Shown: positions 1-7,509 of the stretch, piece after piece
Numbering within the stretch: the first letter of the stretch is position 1
How the letters are laid out: every line of letters begins with the position of its first letter
Assembly (NCBI GenBank): GCA_023412975.1
Contig: JAEZRB010000206.1
Location: forward strand, 1 to 15,888
Length of the DNA: 15,888 bases
Source of the DNA: Bacteroidota bacterium
Lineage (GTDB): Bacteria; Bacteroidota; Bacteroidia; Chitinophagales; Chitinophagaceae
Direction of reading: 5' to 3'
Made by a program: the position numbers and the translations under genes
Notes under the pieces: model-generated
The model's database searches: none
Told to the model about the DNA's origin: nothing
What the model saw: the letters and a program-made list of their open reading frames with translations, nothing else

Positions 1-385
1 CTTCTGCCCTTTCGCTAATGACGGAAAATCCGTGCGCGAACCCCCGGGGGACCAGCAATTGCTTTTTATTTTCCGCCGACAACTCAATGGTAAAGTGGCG
101 TCCGTAAGTTGGAGAACCCTGGCGCAGATCAACAACTGCATCGAGGATCGTACCCGAAAGCACCCGCACGAGTTTTGTCTGTGCATGTGGGTTGAGCTGG
201 AAATGCAAGCCGCGGATCACACCATACGAAGAAGAAGACTGGTTGTCCTGTACAAAAACAATATCCACCCCTTCATTTTTAAACACATCGGCGTTGTAAG
301 ATTCAAAAAAATATCCGCGACTATCTGCAAATACTTTGGGCTCATAGATCAATAGCCCGGGTATATCGGTGGTTTTAAAAGGCAT
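1..385 (-). CDS. rmlC: dTDP-4-dehydrorhamnose 3,5-epimerase, 3' end cut off by the window edge
   Basis: The first 128 residues read from an ATG at 385 and run off the left edge; RmlC is usually about 180 residues, so roughly the last third is missing. RmlC epimerises C3 and C5 of dTDP-4-keto-6-deoxyglucose in the cytoplasm, the third step of dTDP-L-rhamnose synthesis. Visible family marks are DSRGYFFESY (21-30), RGLHFQ (58-63, His61 the expected catalytic base) and PRGFAHGF (113-120), in a cupin fold. The catalytic tyrosine would lie beyond the edge. The start is fixed by its position: the stop of the upstream dehydrogenase (TAG, 389-387) is one base from this ATG, so the two are probably translationally coupled. 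It is the last visible gene of the minus-strand sugar operon; rmlA, rmlB and rmlD may follow outside the window. Identification is secure from the motifs. Confidence 0.93.
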   Translation of the reverse strand, partial: MPFKTTDIPGLLIYEPKVFADSRGYFFESYNADVFKNEGVDIVFVQDNQSSSSYGVIRGLHFQLNPHAQTKLVRVLSGTILDAVVDLRQGSPTYGRHFTIELSAENKKQLLVPRGFAHGFSVISERAE

Positions 386-386
386 A

Positions 387-1676
387 CTACAGGCTCCAGT
401 ATTTTCTGTTCTTAATTTTGTTTCGATAAATTCCTTTCAGATCGGCAATCATGGCATGTGGCCGGGTGATACCGGTGTAATAATCGTCGCCGAGATTTAT
501 ATAGTCGGCATGTGGAACGGTGATGATCACCGCATCATAATCTTTCCCTGTCTCAGGAGTTAGGCTAAAACCATACTCATGCTGCAATTCATCAGAATCA
601 GCATAGGGATCTTCCACATCAACATTTACATAGAACGCTTTCAATGCTTTCACTACATCCGCCACTTTCGAATTACGGATATCACTCACATTTTCCTTGA
701 ATGTTGCGCCTTTGATCAATACCCTTGCAGATTTCACATTACCATCTGTTTTGATGATATGCTGAACTATTTTCTGTGCTACATAGCTGGCCATATCATC
801 ATTGATGGTACGACCCGCTAGTATCACCTGGGACTTATATCCGAGTTCATTCGCTTTATGTGTGAGGTAATAAGGATCCACCCCGATACAATGTCCTCCT
901 ACCAGGCCGGGCTGAAACTTGAGGAAGTTCCATTTGGTACCCGCTGCTTCCAGGACCTCAAATGTGTTGATGTCCATTTTGTCGAAAATAATTGATAGCT
1001 CATTCATCAGCGCGATATTCAAATCACGTTGTGTGTTCTCGATGATCTTGGCGGCTTCTGCGACCTTGATGCAGGATGCCCTGTGAACACCGGCTTTAAC
1101 AACAAGCTCGTAAGTTTTAGCGATATTCTCCAGTGACTCGTCATCACAACCTGAAACAACTTTCACAATACTGCTCAGAGTATGGTTCTTGTCGCCCGGG
1201 TTGATCCGCTCGGGGGAATAACCCAGTTTAAAGTCAACGACATTCTTAAGGCCAGAAATTTTTTCGATGATCGGAAGGCAGTCTTCCTCGGTGCAGCCTG
1301 GATAAACGGTCGACTCGAAAACTACGTAGTCTCCTTTTTTGATCACTTTGCCGATTGTTTCAGAAGCGCGTTGAACAGGTACCAGGTCGGGCACGTTATG
1401 CTCATCCACCGGGGTTGGCACAGCCACTATATAGAATTTCGCTTCCTTCAGAGTTTCGAGGCTGTTGGTAAATTCGATATCGCAGCCCTCAAAAGCTTCT
1501 TTCTCTAATTCGTTACTGGGGTCGATACCCTGCTTCATCAGTTCAACGCGTTTGTCGTTGATATCAAATCCAATTACCGATATTTTCTTTGCAAACTCCA
1601 ATGCAATGGGTAAGCCCACATAGCCCAATCCAATCACCGCTAATTTTGCCTTTTTGTCGATCAGTTCCTGGTACAT
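387..1676 (-). CDS. tviB: TviB/WbpO-type UDP-N-acetylhexosamine 6-dehydrogenase
   Basis: A 429-residue nucleotide-sugar dehydrogenase that uses NAD+ to oxidise C6 of UDP-GlcNAc or UDP-GalNAc to the uronic acid. The N-terminal Rossmann motif GLGYVG is at 16-21, followed by VPTP (87-90) and ESTVYPGCTEE (121-131). The block GYSPERINPGDKNH (152-165), the central helix block VAEAAKIIENTQRDLN (205-220) and the catalytic-cysteine loop GLVGGHCIGVDPYY (257-270, Cys263) follow the TviB/WbpO pattern rather than the UDP-glucose dehydrogenase pattern (compare GYGGSCFPKD in the neighbouring ugd). Length is normal. It lies 49 bases after uxs and one base before rmlC, so it is inside the operon. Which hexosamine it prefers cannot be told from sequence alone. 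The product, UDP-HexNAcA, could be the precursor of the keto sugar that the WbpE-like aminotransferase of the same operon aminates. Confidence 0.92.
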   Translation of the reverse strand: MYQELIDKKAKLAVIGLGYVGLPIALEFAKKISVIGFDINDKRVELMKQGIDPSNELEKEAFEGCDIEFTNSLETLKEAKFYIVAVPTPVDEHNVPDLVPVQRASETIGKVIKKGDYVVFESTVYPGCTEEDCLPIIEKISGLKNVVDFKLGYSPERINPGDKNHTLSSIVKVVSGCDDESLENIAKTYELVVKAGVHRASCIKVAEAAKIIENTQRDLNIALMNELSIIFDKMDINTFEVLEAAGTKWNFLKFQPGLVGGHCIGVDPYYLTHKANELGYKSQVILAGRTINDDMASYVAQKIVQHIIKTDGNVKSARVLIKGATFKENVSDIRNSKVADVVKALKAFYVNVDVEDPYADSDELQHEYGFSLTPETGKDYDAVIITVPHADYINLGDDYYTGITRPHAMIADLKGIYRNKIKNRKYWSL

Positions 1677-1725
1677 AAAGTTTTAATAGTTTAGGTTTAA
1701 GGTAAACACACTTGTTTCTTTCTTC

Positions 1726-2709
1726 TTACTTAGTACTTACAAACTCTTTTGGCTGCTTACTCCATTCTTCTTTTGGCAGTCCCTTAAAGTAGTCATAGGT
1801 TATCTTTAATCCCTGTGCGCGGTCTACTTTTGGCTCCCAGCCCAGGATGGTTTTTGCCTTTGTAATATCCGGCTGACGTTGCCTGGGATCATCGACTGGC
1901 AAAGGTTTGTATACAATCTCGGTGGCATTGCCGGTAAGCGCAAGCACTTCTTCTGCAAAATCTTTCAATGAGATTTCATTGGGATTGCCAATGTTGACCG
2001 GTAGATGATAGTCGCTAAGCAATAACCTGTAAATGCCATCAATAAGATCATCCACAAAACAAAAGCTTCTTGTCTGAGATCCATCTCCAAAAACGGTAAG
2101 CGGTTCACCACGCAATGCCTGCCCGATAAATGCCGGCAGAGCACGGCCATCATTGAGACGCATACGCGGACCATAGGTATTAAATATCCGCACTATCCGT
2201 GTTTCTACATTATGAAATGTATGATATGCCATGGTGATGGATTCCATGTATCGCTTTGCCTCATCATAGACTCCTCTCGGTCCAACAGGGTTTACATTGC
2301 CCCAGTATTCTTCGGTTTGAGGATGCACCAGAGGATCTCCATATACTTCACTGGTTGAGGCAACCAGTATCCTGGCACCTTTAGCCTTGGCAAGGCCAAG
2401 ACAGTTATGTGTTCCCATCGCGCCCACCTTTAGGGTCTGTATGGGAATCTTCAGGTAGTCGATAGGACTGGCAGGAGATGCAAAGTGGAGGATATAATCA
2501 AGTCGACCGGCTACATGAATAAACTTTGTGACATCGTGATGAAAGAACTCAAACTGTTCAAGTTTGAACAGGTGCTCGATATTTTTCAGATCACCCGTGA
2601 TCAGGTTATCCATACCAACCACTCTGTAACCTTCTTTAATAAAACGATCACACAGATGAGAACCCAGGAAGCCGGCCGCGCCGGTGATAAGTATTCTTTT
2701 TCGATCCAT
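1726..2709 (-). CDS. uxs: UDP-glucuronate decarboxylase (UDP-xylose synthase)
   Basis: A 327-residue extended short-chain dehydrogenase/reductase. The NAD-binding motif GAAGFLG is at 10-16, the catalytic block STSEVYGDP at 118-126 (with Glu121), and YDEAK (148-152) supplies the Tyr/Lys pair. The segment HFASPASPIDYLKIPIQTLK (75-94) is diagnostic of UDP-xylose synthase rather than of dTDP-glucose dehydratase or UDP-glucose epimerase. The enzyme oxidises C4 of UDP-glucuronate, loses CO2 from C6 and reduces the intermediate to UDP-xylose. Its substrate is the product of the gene immediately upstream (ugd, 13 bases away), so the pair makes UDP-xylose from UDP-glucose. No N-terminal membrane anchor is present; it is the soluble bacterial form. 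It is a branch point, because UDP-GlcA not decarboxylated remains available for polymer synthesis. Confidence 0.95.
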   Translation of the reverse strand: MDRKRILITGAAGFLGSHLCDRFIKEGYRVVGMDNLITGDLKNIEHLFKLEQFEFFHHDVTKFIHVAGRLDYILHFASPASPIDYLKIPIQTLKVGAMGTHNCLGLAKAKGARILVASTSEVYGDPLVHPQTEEYWGNVNPVGPRGVYDEAKRYMESITMAYHTFHNVETRIVRIFNTYGPRMRLNDGRALPAFIGQALRGEPLTVFGDGSQTRSFCFVDDLIDGIYRLLLSDYHLPVNIGNPNEISLKDFAEEVLALTGNATEIVYKPLPVDDPRQRQPDITKAKTILGWEPKVDRAQGLKITYDYFKGLPKEEWSKQPKEFVSTK

Positions 2710-2722
2710 AATATTTAATAGG

Positions 2723-4033
2723 TTATTCCAGGCCCGGCCTGCCTACACTTTCATAATGAAATCCAAGCCCGTTGATACTGGAAACTTCGAAAAGATTCCG
2801 GCCGTCGAAAATCACTTTATTTTTTAGGCTTGCAACGATCTTTAAAAAATCAGGCGTACGGAACTCGTTCCATTCCGTCGCAATGATCAACGCATCAGCG
2901 TCCTTTAATGCAGCATATTGATTCTCCGCATACTGAATTTTGTCTCCGATGGCCTGGCGCACATTATTCATCGCTTCAGGATCAAAGGCGGTGACTGTAG
3001 CACCCTCCTTCACCAACGCATCGATAATATCTAATGCCGGCGCCTCACGAATATCGTCCGTATTTGGCTTGAATGCAAGTCCCCACAGCGCAAAATGTTT
3101 TCCCTGCAGGTTATTATTGAAATATTTCCTGATTTTAGGTAGCAGATGCAGTTTCTGCATTTCATTTACCTCGATGACGGCATTCAGTATCTTAAAATCA
3201 TATCCTGAATCGGAAGCTGATTTCACCAGGGCCTGCACATCTTTAGGAAAACAACTGCCTCCATAACCAATACCAGGAAACAAGAACCGCTTTCCGATCC
3301 TTTCGTCACTACCAATTCCACGGCGTACCATATCTACATCGGCACCAAGTCGCTCGCATAGTTGTGCGATCTCATTCATAAACGAAATCTTTGTTGCCAA
3401 AAATGAGTTGGCAGCATATTTTGTCAATTCAGCCGAGCGCTCATCCATAAAGATCACCGGGTTGCCCTGGCGAACAAATGGCGCAAACAATTCACCTATC
3501 AGTTTCTTCGCTCTTTCAGAACGCGTGCCGATCACTACCCTGTCGGGCTTCATAAAATCATCAACGGCTACGCCTTCACGCAAAAACTCAGGATTCGATA
3601 CCACATCAAACTCGCCTTTGAAATTTTTCGCGACTGCTTCCCGAACCAGGTCAGCCGTTCCGACCGGCACCGTGCTTTTATCTACAATCACTTTGTAATC
3701 GGAAATGATCTTCCCGATCTCTTCAGCTACACCAAGAACATAGCGAAGATCCGCAGAGCCATCTTCACCAGGAGGTGTAGGCAGGGCAAGGAAAACAATT
3801 GAAGCATCCTTTATACCTTCTGCCAGGTCTGTCGTGAATAGTAAACGTTCTTCCTTCAGGTTGCGAAGAAAAATTTTCTCAAGCCCTGGTTCATAAATAG
3901 TGATCGTACCGCTTTTTAGACGGGTCACTTTAGATTCGTCGATATCAACACAGGTAACAGTATTACCAGTCTCTGCAAAACATGTACCTGTAACTAAGCC
4001 AACATAACCTGTTCCTACTACTGCGATTTTCAT
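2723..4033 (-). CDS. ugd: UDP-glucose 6-dehydrogenase
   Basis: A 436-residue enzyme that oxidises UDP-glucose to UDP-glucuronate with two NAD+ in the cytoplasm. The Rossmann motif GTGYVG is at 7-12, and IYEPGLE (46-52), DKSTVPVGT (118-126) and SNPEFLREG (146-154) follow. The catalytic loop GYGGSCFPKD (256-265) contains Cys261, and the C-terminal UDP-binding domain includes GLAFKPNTDDIREAP. Length is normal for the family. It is the second gene of the operon, 44 bases after the aminotransferase and 13 bases before uxs, whose substrate it makes. The leader just upstream of the ATG contains a GCAGAG-type repeat, listed separately. Identification is secure. Confidence 0.96.
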   Translation of the reverse strand: MKIAVVGTGYVGLVTGTCFAETGNTVTCVDIDESKVTRLKSGTITIYEPGLEKIFLRNLKEERLLFTTDLAEGIKDASIVFLALPTPPGEDGSADLRYVLGVAEEIGKIISDYKVIVDKSTVPVGTADLVREAVAKNFKGEFDVVSNPEFLREGVAVDDFMKPDRVVIGTRSERAKKLIGELFAPFVRQGNPVIFMDERSAELTKYAANSFLATKISFMNEIAQLCERLGADVDMVRRGIGSDERIGKRFLFPGIGYGGSCFPKDVQALVKSASDSGYDFKILNAVIEVNEMQKLHLLPKIRKYFNNNLQGKHFALWGLAFKPNTDDIREAPALDIIDALVKEGATVTAFDPEAMNNVRQAIGDKIQYAENQYAALKDADALIIATEWNEFRTPDFLKIVASLKNKVIFDGRNLFEVSSINGLGFHYESVGRPGLE

Positions 4034-4045
4034 AAATATTTATTA

Positions 4046-4069
4046 TTGCGCCTCTGCGTCCTTTTTGTG
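4046..4069 (-). repeat. GCAGAG-type dispersed repeat fragment in the ugd leader
   Basis: On the minus strand the gap before ugd contains AAAGGACGCAGAGGCGCAAT. This resembles the short GACGCAGAGGCGCAAAG-like units that I recall as dispersed intergenic repeats in cyanobacteria and Bacteroidota. Only one copy is seen here, starting 13 bases before the ugd ATG. The repeat-family assignment comes from memory and was not tested by search. Confidence 0.4.
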
Positions 4070-4077
4070 ATTGAAAA

Positions 4078-5220
4078 TTAAGATTCAAAATACTCCAGCA
4101 CCTTAGAGGTGATAAACTGTAGTTGCGCCTCTTCCAATTCGGTATGAATGGGTAAAGAGATCACTCTTTCCGTCAACCAGTCAGTTACCGGCATCTGCTT
4201 CGACGAAACATTAAACTGTTCAAACATCCGTTGCCTGTGACCCGGAACCGGGTAATAGATCATGGAAGGAATTTTATGCATGGCCAGGAATTCGTTCAGC
4301 CCGTTTCTTTTGGCTGCACTATTATCCCCGTCTTCGATCAGCAGGGTATATTGATGAAAAACATGTTTTGAATAACTGGCACGGAAAGGTGTTTTGATGC
4401 TGGCATGACCTGCAAATGCTTTATCATAAAAATCAGCAGCTGATCTCCGGGCTGCATTGTATTCGTCAAGATGGCGGAGTTTGATATCCAGGATCGCTGC
4501 CTGCATCGTGTCAAGACGGCTATTACATCCTACCAGGTCATGGAAGTACCTCCGGCTCTGCCCATGATTGGCGATCATCTTAAGTTTATCAGCCAGCATA
4601 TCGTCGTTGGTAAAAATGGCGCCGCCATCTCCAAACGCGCCGAGATTTTTAGATGGATAAAACGATGTCGCCCCGATATCACCGATCGTACCGGTCTTTT
4701 GACGAATATCGCCCTGCTCGTAGTCGCATCCTATTGCCTGCGCATTGTCTTCAATTACAAATAGCCCGTGCTTCTTTGCAATGGACATGATCTCTTCCAT
4801 AGGAGCAGCCTGGCCATACAGGTGTACGGGCACGATCGCTTTAGTTTTGGGTGTGATCACTTTCTCCAATTCGACAGGGTCGATACAGAATGTTTTGGGG
4901 TCAACCTCAACAAAAACGGGGGTTAGCCTCAGCAAAGCGATCACTTCCGTGGTGGCGATATAGGTAAAAGAAGGAGTAATCACTTCATCGCCCGGTTGTA
5001 GTCCAAGTGCCATCATGGCGATTTGCAGGGCATCCGTGCCGTTGGCACAGGGAATAGTATGTTTTACTCCAAGGTAATTTGAAAGATTGGCGGCGAAATC
5101 CTGAACCGGTTTCCCGTTGATGAAGGCCGAGCTTTCCATCACGCCGAGGACAGCCTGGTCAACCTTCTCCTTTATCTTCTGGTACTGGGTCTTTGTATCG
5201 ACCATCTGGATTGGGCGCAT
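4078..5220 (-). CDS. DegT/DnrJ/EryC1/StrS-family sugar aminotransferase, WbpE-like
   Basis: A 380-residue PLP-dependent nucleotide-sugar aminotransferase (fold type I). Family marks are CANGTDAL (58-65, phosphate binding), PSFTYIAT (83-90), PVHLYGQ (131-137) and the Asp/Gln pair in EDNAQAIG (157-164). The lysine that binds PLP lies in SFYPSKNLGAFGDGG (186-200, Lys191). The order and wording of these blocks closely recall WbpE, which transaminates UDP-2-acetamido-3-keto-glucuronate, and a TviB-type dehydrogenase occurs in the same operon. The exact sugar is still inference, because FdtB- and QdtB-like enzymes share these blocks. It is the first gene of the minus-strand operon, facing kdtA across a 181-base gap. 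The ATG at 5220 is used; a second Met at codon 6 (5205) is a possible alternative start. Confidence 0.9.
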   Translation of the reverse strand: MRPIQMVDTKTQYQKIKEKVDQAVLGVMESSAFINGKPVQDFAANLSNYLGVKHTIPCANGTDALQIAMMALGLQPGDEVITPSFTYIATTEVIALLRLTPVFVEVDPKTFCIDPVELEKVITPKTKAIVPVHLYGQAAPMEEIMSIAKKHGLFVIEDNAQAIGCDYEQGDIRQKTGTIGDIGATSFYPSKNLGAFGDGGAIFTNDDMLADKLKMIANHGQSRRYFHDLVGCNSRLDTMQAAILDIKLRHLDEYNAARRSAADFYDKAFAGHASIKTPFRASYSKHVFHQYTLLIEDGDNSAAKRNGLNEFLAMHKIPSMIYYPVPGHRQRMFEQFNVSSKQMPVTDWLTERVISLPIHTELEEAQLQFITSKVLEYFES

Positions 5221-5333
5221 GGAGATTTTTTAAGGTTAAAGTTTAGCTTTTCAGGGATCATTATTCAAGTCCATAGCCCCGCCAGCATACCAGGATATTC
5301 CGGCCAAACTGCTCTGAAGCCATAAAACGGTCG

Positions 5334-5341
5334 CAAAAATA
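5334..5341 (-). promoter_or_regulatory. Possible -7 element for the sugar operon
   Basis: The minus strand reads TATTTTTG, an exact match to the Bacteroidota -7 consensus TAnnTTTG, in the divergent gap 113 bases before the aminotransferase ATG. No convincing -33 TTG lies at the usual distance, so this is weak evidence on its own. Confidence 0.3.
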
Positions 5342-5361
5342 ATAAAATACGGGTAGTTTCC

Positions 5362-5369
5362 TACTTTTG
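5362..5369 (+). promoter_or_regulatory. Possible -7 element for kdtA
   Basis: TACTTTTG matches TAnnTTTG exactly and ends 32 bases before the proposed TTG start of kdtA. A -33 TTG is not obvious. A nearly identical word, TACTTTTGC, precedes carA on the other strand. Confidence 0.4.
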
Positions 5370-5401
5370 CTACCCGGCAAATCACGGTTAAAATCAATAC
5401 T

Positions 5402-6682
5402 TTGGGATTATTTTTTTACAATATATTCCTCCTCCTGTTCCGGGCCGGTATTTCAATAGCGGCGCTTTTCAATAGCAAAGCCCGTAAATGGACAAAAGGC
5501 CGGGAAGGGATCTGGGAGAAGCTGGAAGCCGATTTTAAGGAAACGCAGGGAAAAAATCCAGGAACTATCTGGATCCACTGTGCCTCCCTTGGAGAATTTG
5601 AACAGGGCAGGCCCGTGCTGGAAAAGTTGAAAGCCAGCTACCCCGGGCATAAGATCCTGCTCACATTTTTCTCACCCTCTGGTTATGAGGTCCGCAAGGA
5701 CTACAAAGGCGCCGACTGGGTGCATTACCTGCCGCTTGACAGTGCAGGCAGCGCCCGGCGATTCCTGCAGATTGTAAAACCGTCACTCGTCATATTTGTC
5801 AAATATGAATTTTGGTATCATTACCTCAGCCAGGTCAGGCAAAACAGGATCCCTTTATTACTTATTTCCGCCATCTTTCGTAAAGAATCCATTTTCTTCA
5901 AATGGCACGGTGGTTTGCAAAGGAAGATGCTAAGCTTTTTTGACCAGCTTTTTGTGCAGGACGAGGTTTCAAAAACGCTGTTGGCTGGCATTAACATCCA
6001 TCATGTCAGCGTTGCGGGTGATACCCGGTTTGACCGGGTGGTTGAAATTGCTGAACAAGCGGCCGCCATTCCGCAAATGGAAACATTCATGCGTAATAAA
6101 AACGTGATAGTGGCAGGCAGTAGCTGGCCTCCCGACGAGGAGATATTAAAGCAAACAGTTTCTGAAGCCGGTGGTGATTTGAAGCTCATCATTGCGCCAC
6201 ATGAGACTAATAGTGATCATATCACTTCACTCCAAAAACTTTTCCCTGGTTCAATTAAATGGACCGAGATACAAACTCTCGAAGGTGAAAACCTGGCTTC
6301 GATCTTACAAAACAGCCGGGTCATGATCATTGACACTATTGGCCTTTTGTCAAGATTGTACAGGTATGCAACGATCTCCTATATCGGCGGTGGATTTGGA
6401 AAAGGAATACACAATACCCTGGAGGCGGCGGTTTATGGCAAACCCGTCATTTTTGGACCAACGCATCAAAAATTCAGGGAAGCCATTGAACTCGCGCAAA
6501 GCGGGGGGGCCACACCAATAACAAATGCAGATGACTGCAGGAAAGCAGTAAAAAGATTCCTGGAAGATCAACAAGCTTACAAACAAGCCTGTGAAAGCGC
6601 TAAGAAATATGTGTGGGAGAATCGTGGTGCTACCGGGAGAATCCTGGAATATATTCAGGAAAAACGTCTTTTAACCAGTTGA
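5402..6682 (+). CDS. kdtA: 3-deoxy-D-manno-octulosonic acid (Kdo) transferase
   Basis: A 426-residue inner-membrane-anchored GT-B glycosyltransferase that moves Kdo from CMP-Kdo to lipid IVA, building the inner core of lipopolysaccharide. Residues 1-22 form a hydrophobic anchor (LFFYNIFLLLFRAGISIAAL). HCASLGEFEQGRP (59-71) carries the expected catalytic glutamate Glu65. Further marks are FFSPSGYE, VKYEFWYHYL, GDTRFDRV, and the C-terminal GGGFGKGIHNTLEAAVYGKP and FGPTHQKF blocks that bind CMP-Kdo. Length is normal. The start is TTG: the frame is open back to a stop at 5354 with no ATG or GTG between, and homologues begin with this hydrophobic stretch. The gene diverges from the sugar operon. 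Its last 28 bases overlap the convergent gene at 6655-7332. Confidence 0.94.
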   Translation: MGLFFYNIFLLLFRAGISIAALFNSKARKWTKGREGIWEKLEADFKETQGKNPGTIWIHCASLGEFEQGRPVLEKLKASYPGHKILLTFFSPSGYEVRKDYKGADWVHYLPLDSAGSARRFLQIVKPSLVIFVKYEFWYHYLSQVRQNRIPLLLISAIFRKESIFFKWHGGLQRKMLSFFDQLFVQDEVSKTLLAGINIHHVSVAGDTRFDRVVEIAEQAAAIPQMETFMRNKNVIVAGSSWPPDEEILKQTVSEAGGDLKLIIAPHETNSDHITSLQKLFPGSIKWTEIQTLEGENLASILQNSRVMIIDTIGLLSRLYRYATISYIGGGFGKGIHNTLEAAVYGKPVIFGPTHQKFREAIELAQSGGATPITNADDCRKAVKRFLEDQQAYKQACESAKKYVWENRGATGRILEYIQEKRLLTS

Positions 6683-7332
6683 TCAAACTGTGCTACCACC
6701 GGCAGTTCGGTATCCCATCCCAGTTTTATCTTTAGTTCCCGGCTGATCCAATATTCCGCTTCAGGATAAATATTAAAACTATTAATGGTTTTTATACTTC
6801 TTTCATACATGGCTTCATCGCCACGAAACAGGTCATTGATAAAAAGGAAGCGATCGTTGATGCCAATTGCTTTGCGGAGGTCTTTTATTGGCGTTTCTTT
6901 TAATACTTCCACCAGTTCGGCCTTACCACCCTGCTTTAACCGGTCATTAAGTGATTCGGGATCCCCGTTTTTATTTTTTACCTGGTGCGAAAGTGTCGGG
7001 ATCTCTACCAACGGATCGAAAACCATATCCAGCTGACCATTTTGCTGAACAATTGAAAACGACTCTTCTTCTACCAGGACTTTTTCCTTTGTTTCCCGTG
7101 TAGTTGGCGTCTCAACCGGTTTAGGTGCGTATTTTTCGTATTGATCTGGACTTACATTCATCCGGGCGGGCATCATCACGGAGACTTTGGAAGTGCCCAG
7201 GGTTTTATTTTCCTGGAGTTTGGATGTCAATTCTGTTTGTAAAAGCTGCAGGGTGATCAGCATCTGCCCGGCCGAAGCCTTTTGATTGAACTGTTCGGTT
7301 AATTTGGATATCAAGATTTCTATTCGCTCCAT
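6655..7332 (-). CDS. Conserved Bacteroidota protein of unknown function
   Basis: 225 residues with no signal peptide or membrane segment. Residues 1-45 are predicted helical and possibly coiled coil. Residues 55-125 are a low-complexity linker rich in Pro, Thr, Glu and Lys. Residues 125-225 look like a folded domain, with PIKDLRKAIGINDRF (148-162), LFRGDEAMYERSIKTIN (168-184), EAEYWISREL (191-200) and a basic end, FDQLVKRRF (216-224). I recall this C-terminal pattern from many uncharacterised Bacteroidota proteins, but I know of no assigned function. The ATG at 7332 is the only good start. The stop lies inside kdtA (28-base antisense overlap), and tdk starts 177 bases upstream on the other strand. 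It is a real gene judging by length, the conserved block and codon use; the function is unknown. Confidence 0.8.
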   Translation of the reverse strand: MERIEILISKLTEQFNQKASAGQMLITLQLLQTELTSKLQENKTLGTSKVSVMMPARMNVSPDQYEKYAPKPVETPTTRETKEKVLVEEESFSIVQQNGQLDMVFDPLVEIPTLSHQVKNKNGDPESLNDRLKQGGKAELVEVLKETPIKDLRKAIGINDRFLFINDLFRGDEAMYERSIKTINSFNIYPEAEYWISRELKIKLGWDTELPVVAQFDQLVKRRFS

Positions 7333-7509
7333 TTTGCTATTTTTGGCAGGACTGATTTAAGATTAAAAGATTTCGCTGACAGCATTGTTTGCTCAAATCC
7401 CCTGAAACGATCCGTGAATCTGTTCAAATCCACAAAATCAGCGTTTTAAAATTACAAACTGTTTGCCAAAAAATTCGTTTTTTCAAATCGGGAAAATTAA
7501 ATCTTAACA

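Noticed and set aside
32..355. Open frame of 107 codons on the plus strand
   Set aside because: It lies opposite rmlC, whose RGLHFQ and PRGFAHGF motifs read clearly on the minus strand; the plus-strand product has no recognisable domain.
7338..7345. TATTTTTG on the plus strand as a tdk promoter
   Set aside because: It matches the -7 word but has no -33 element and would leave an untranslated leader of about 155 bases; too weak to annotate.
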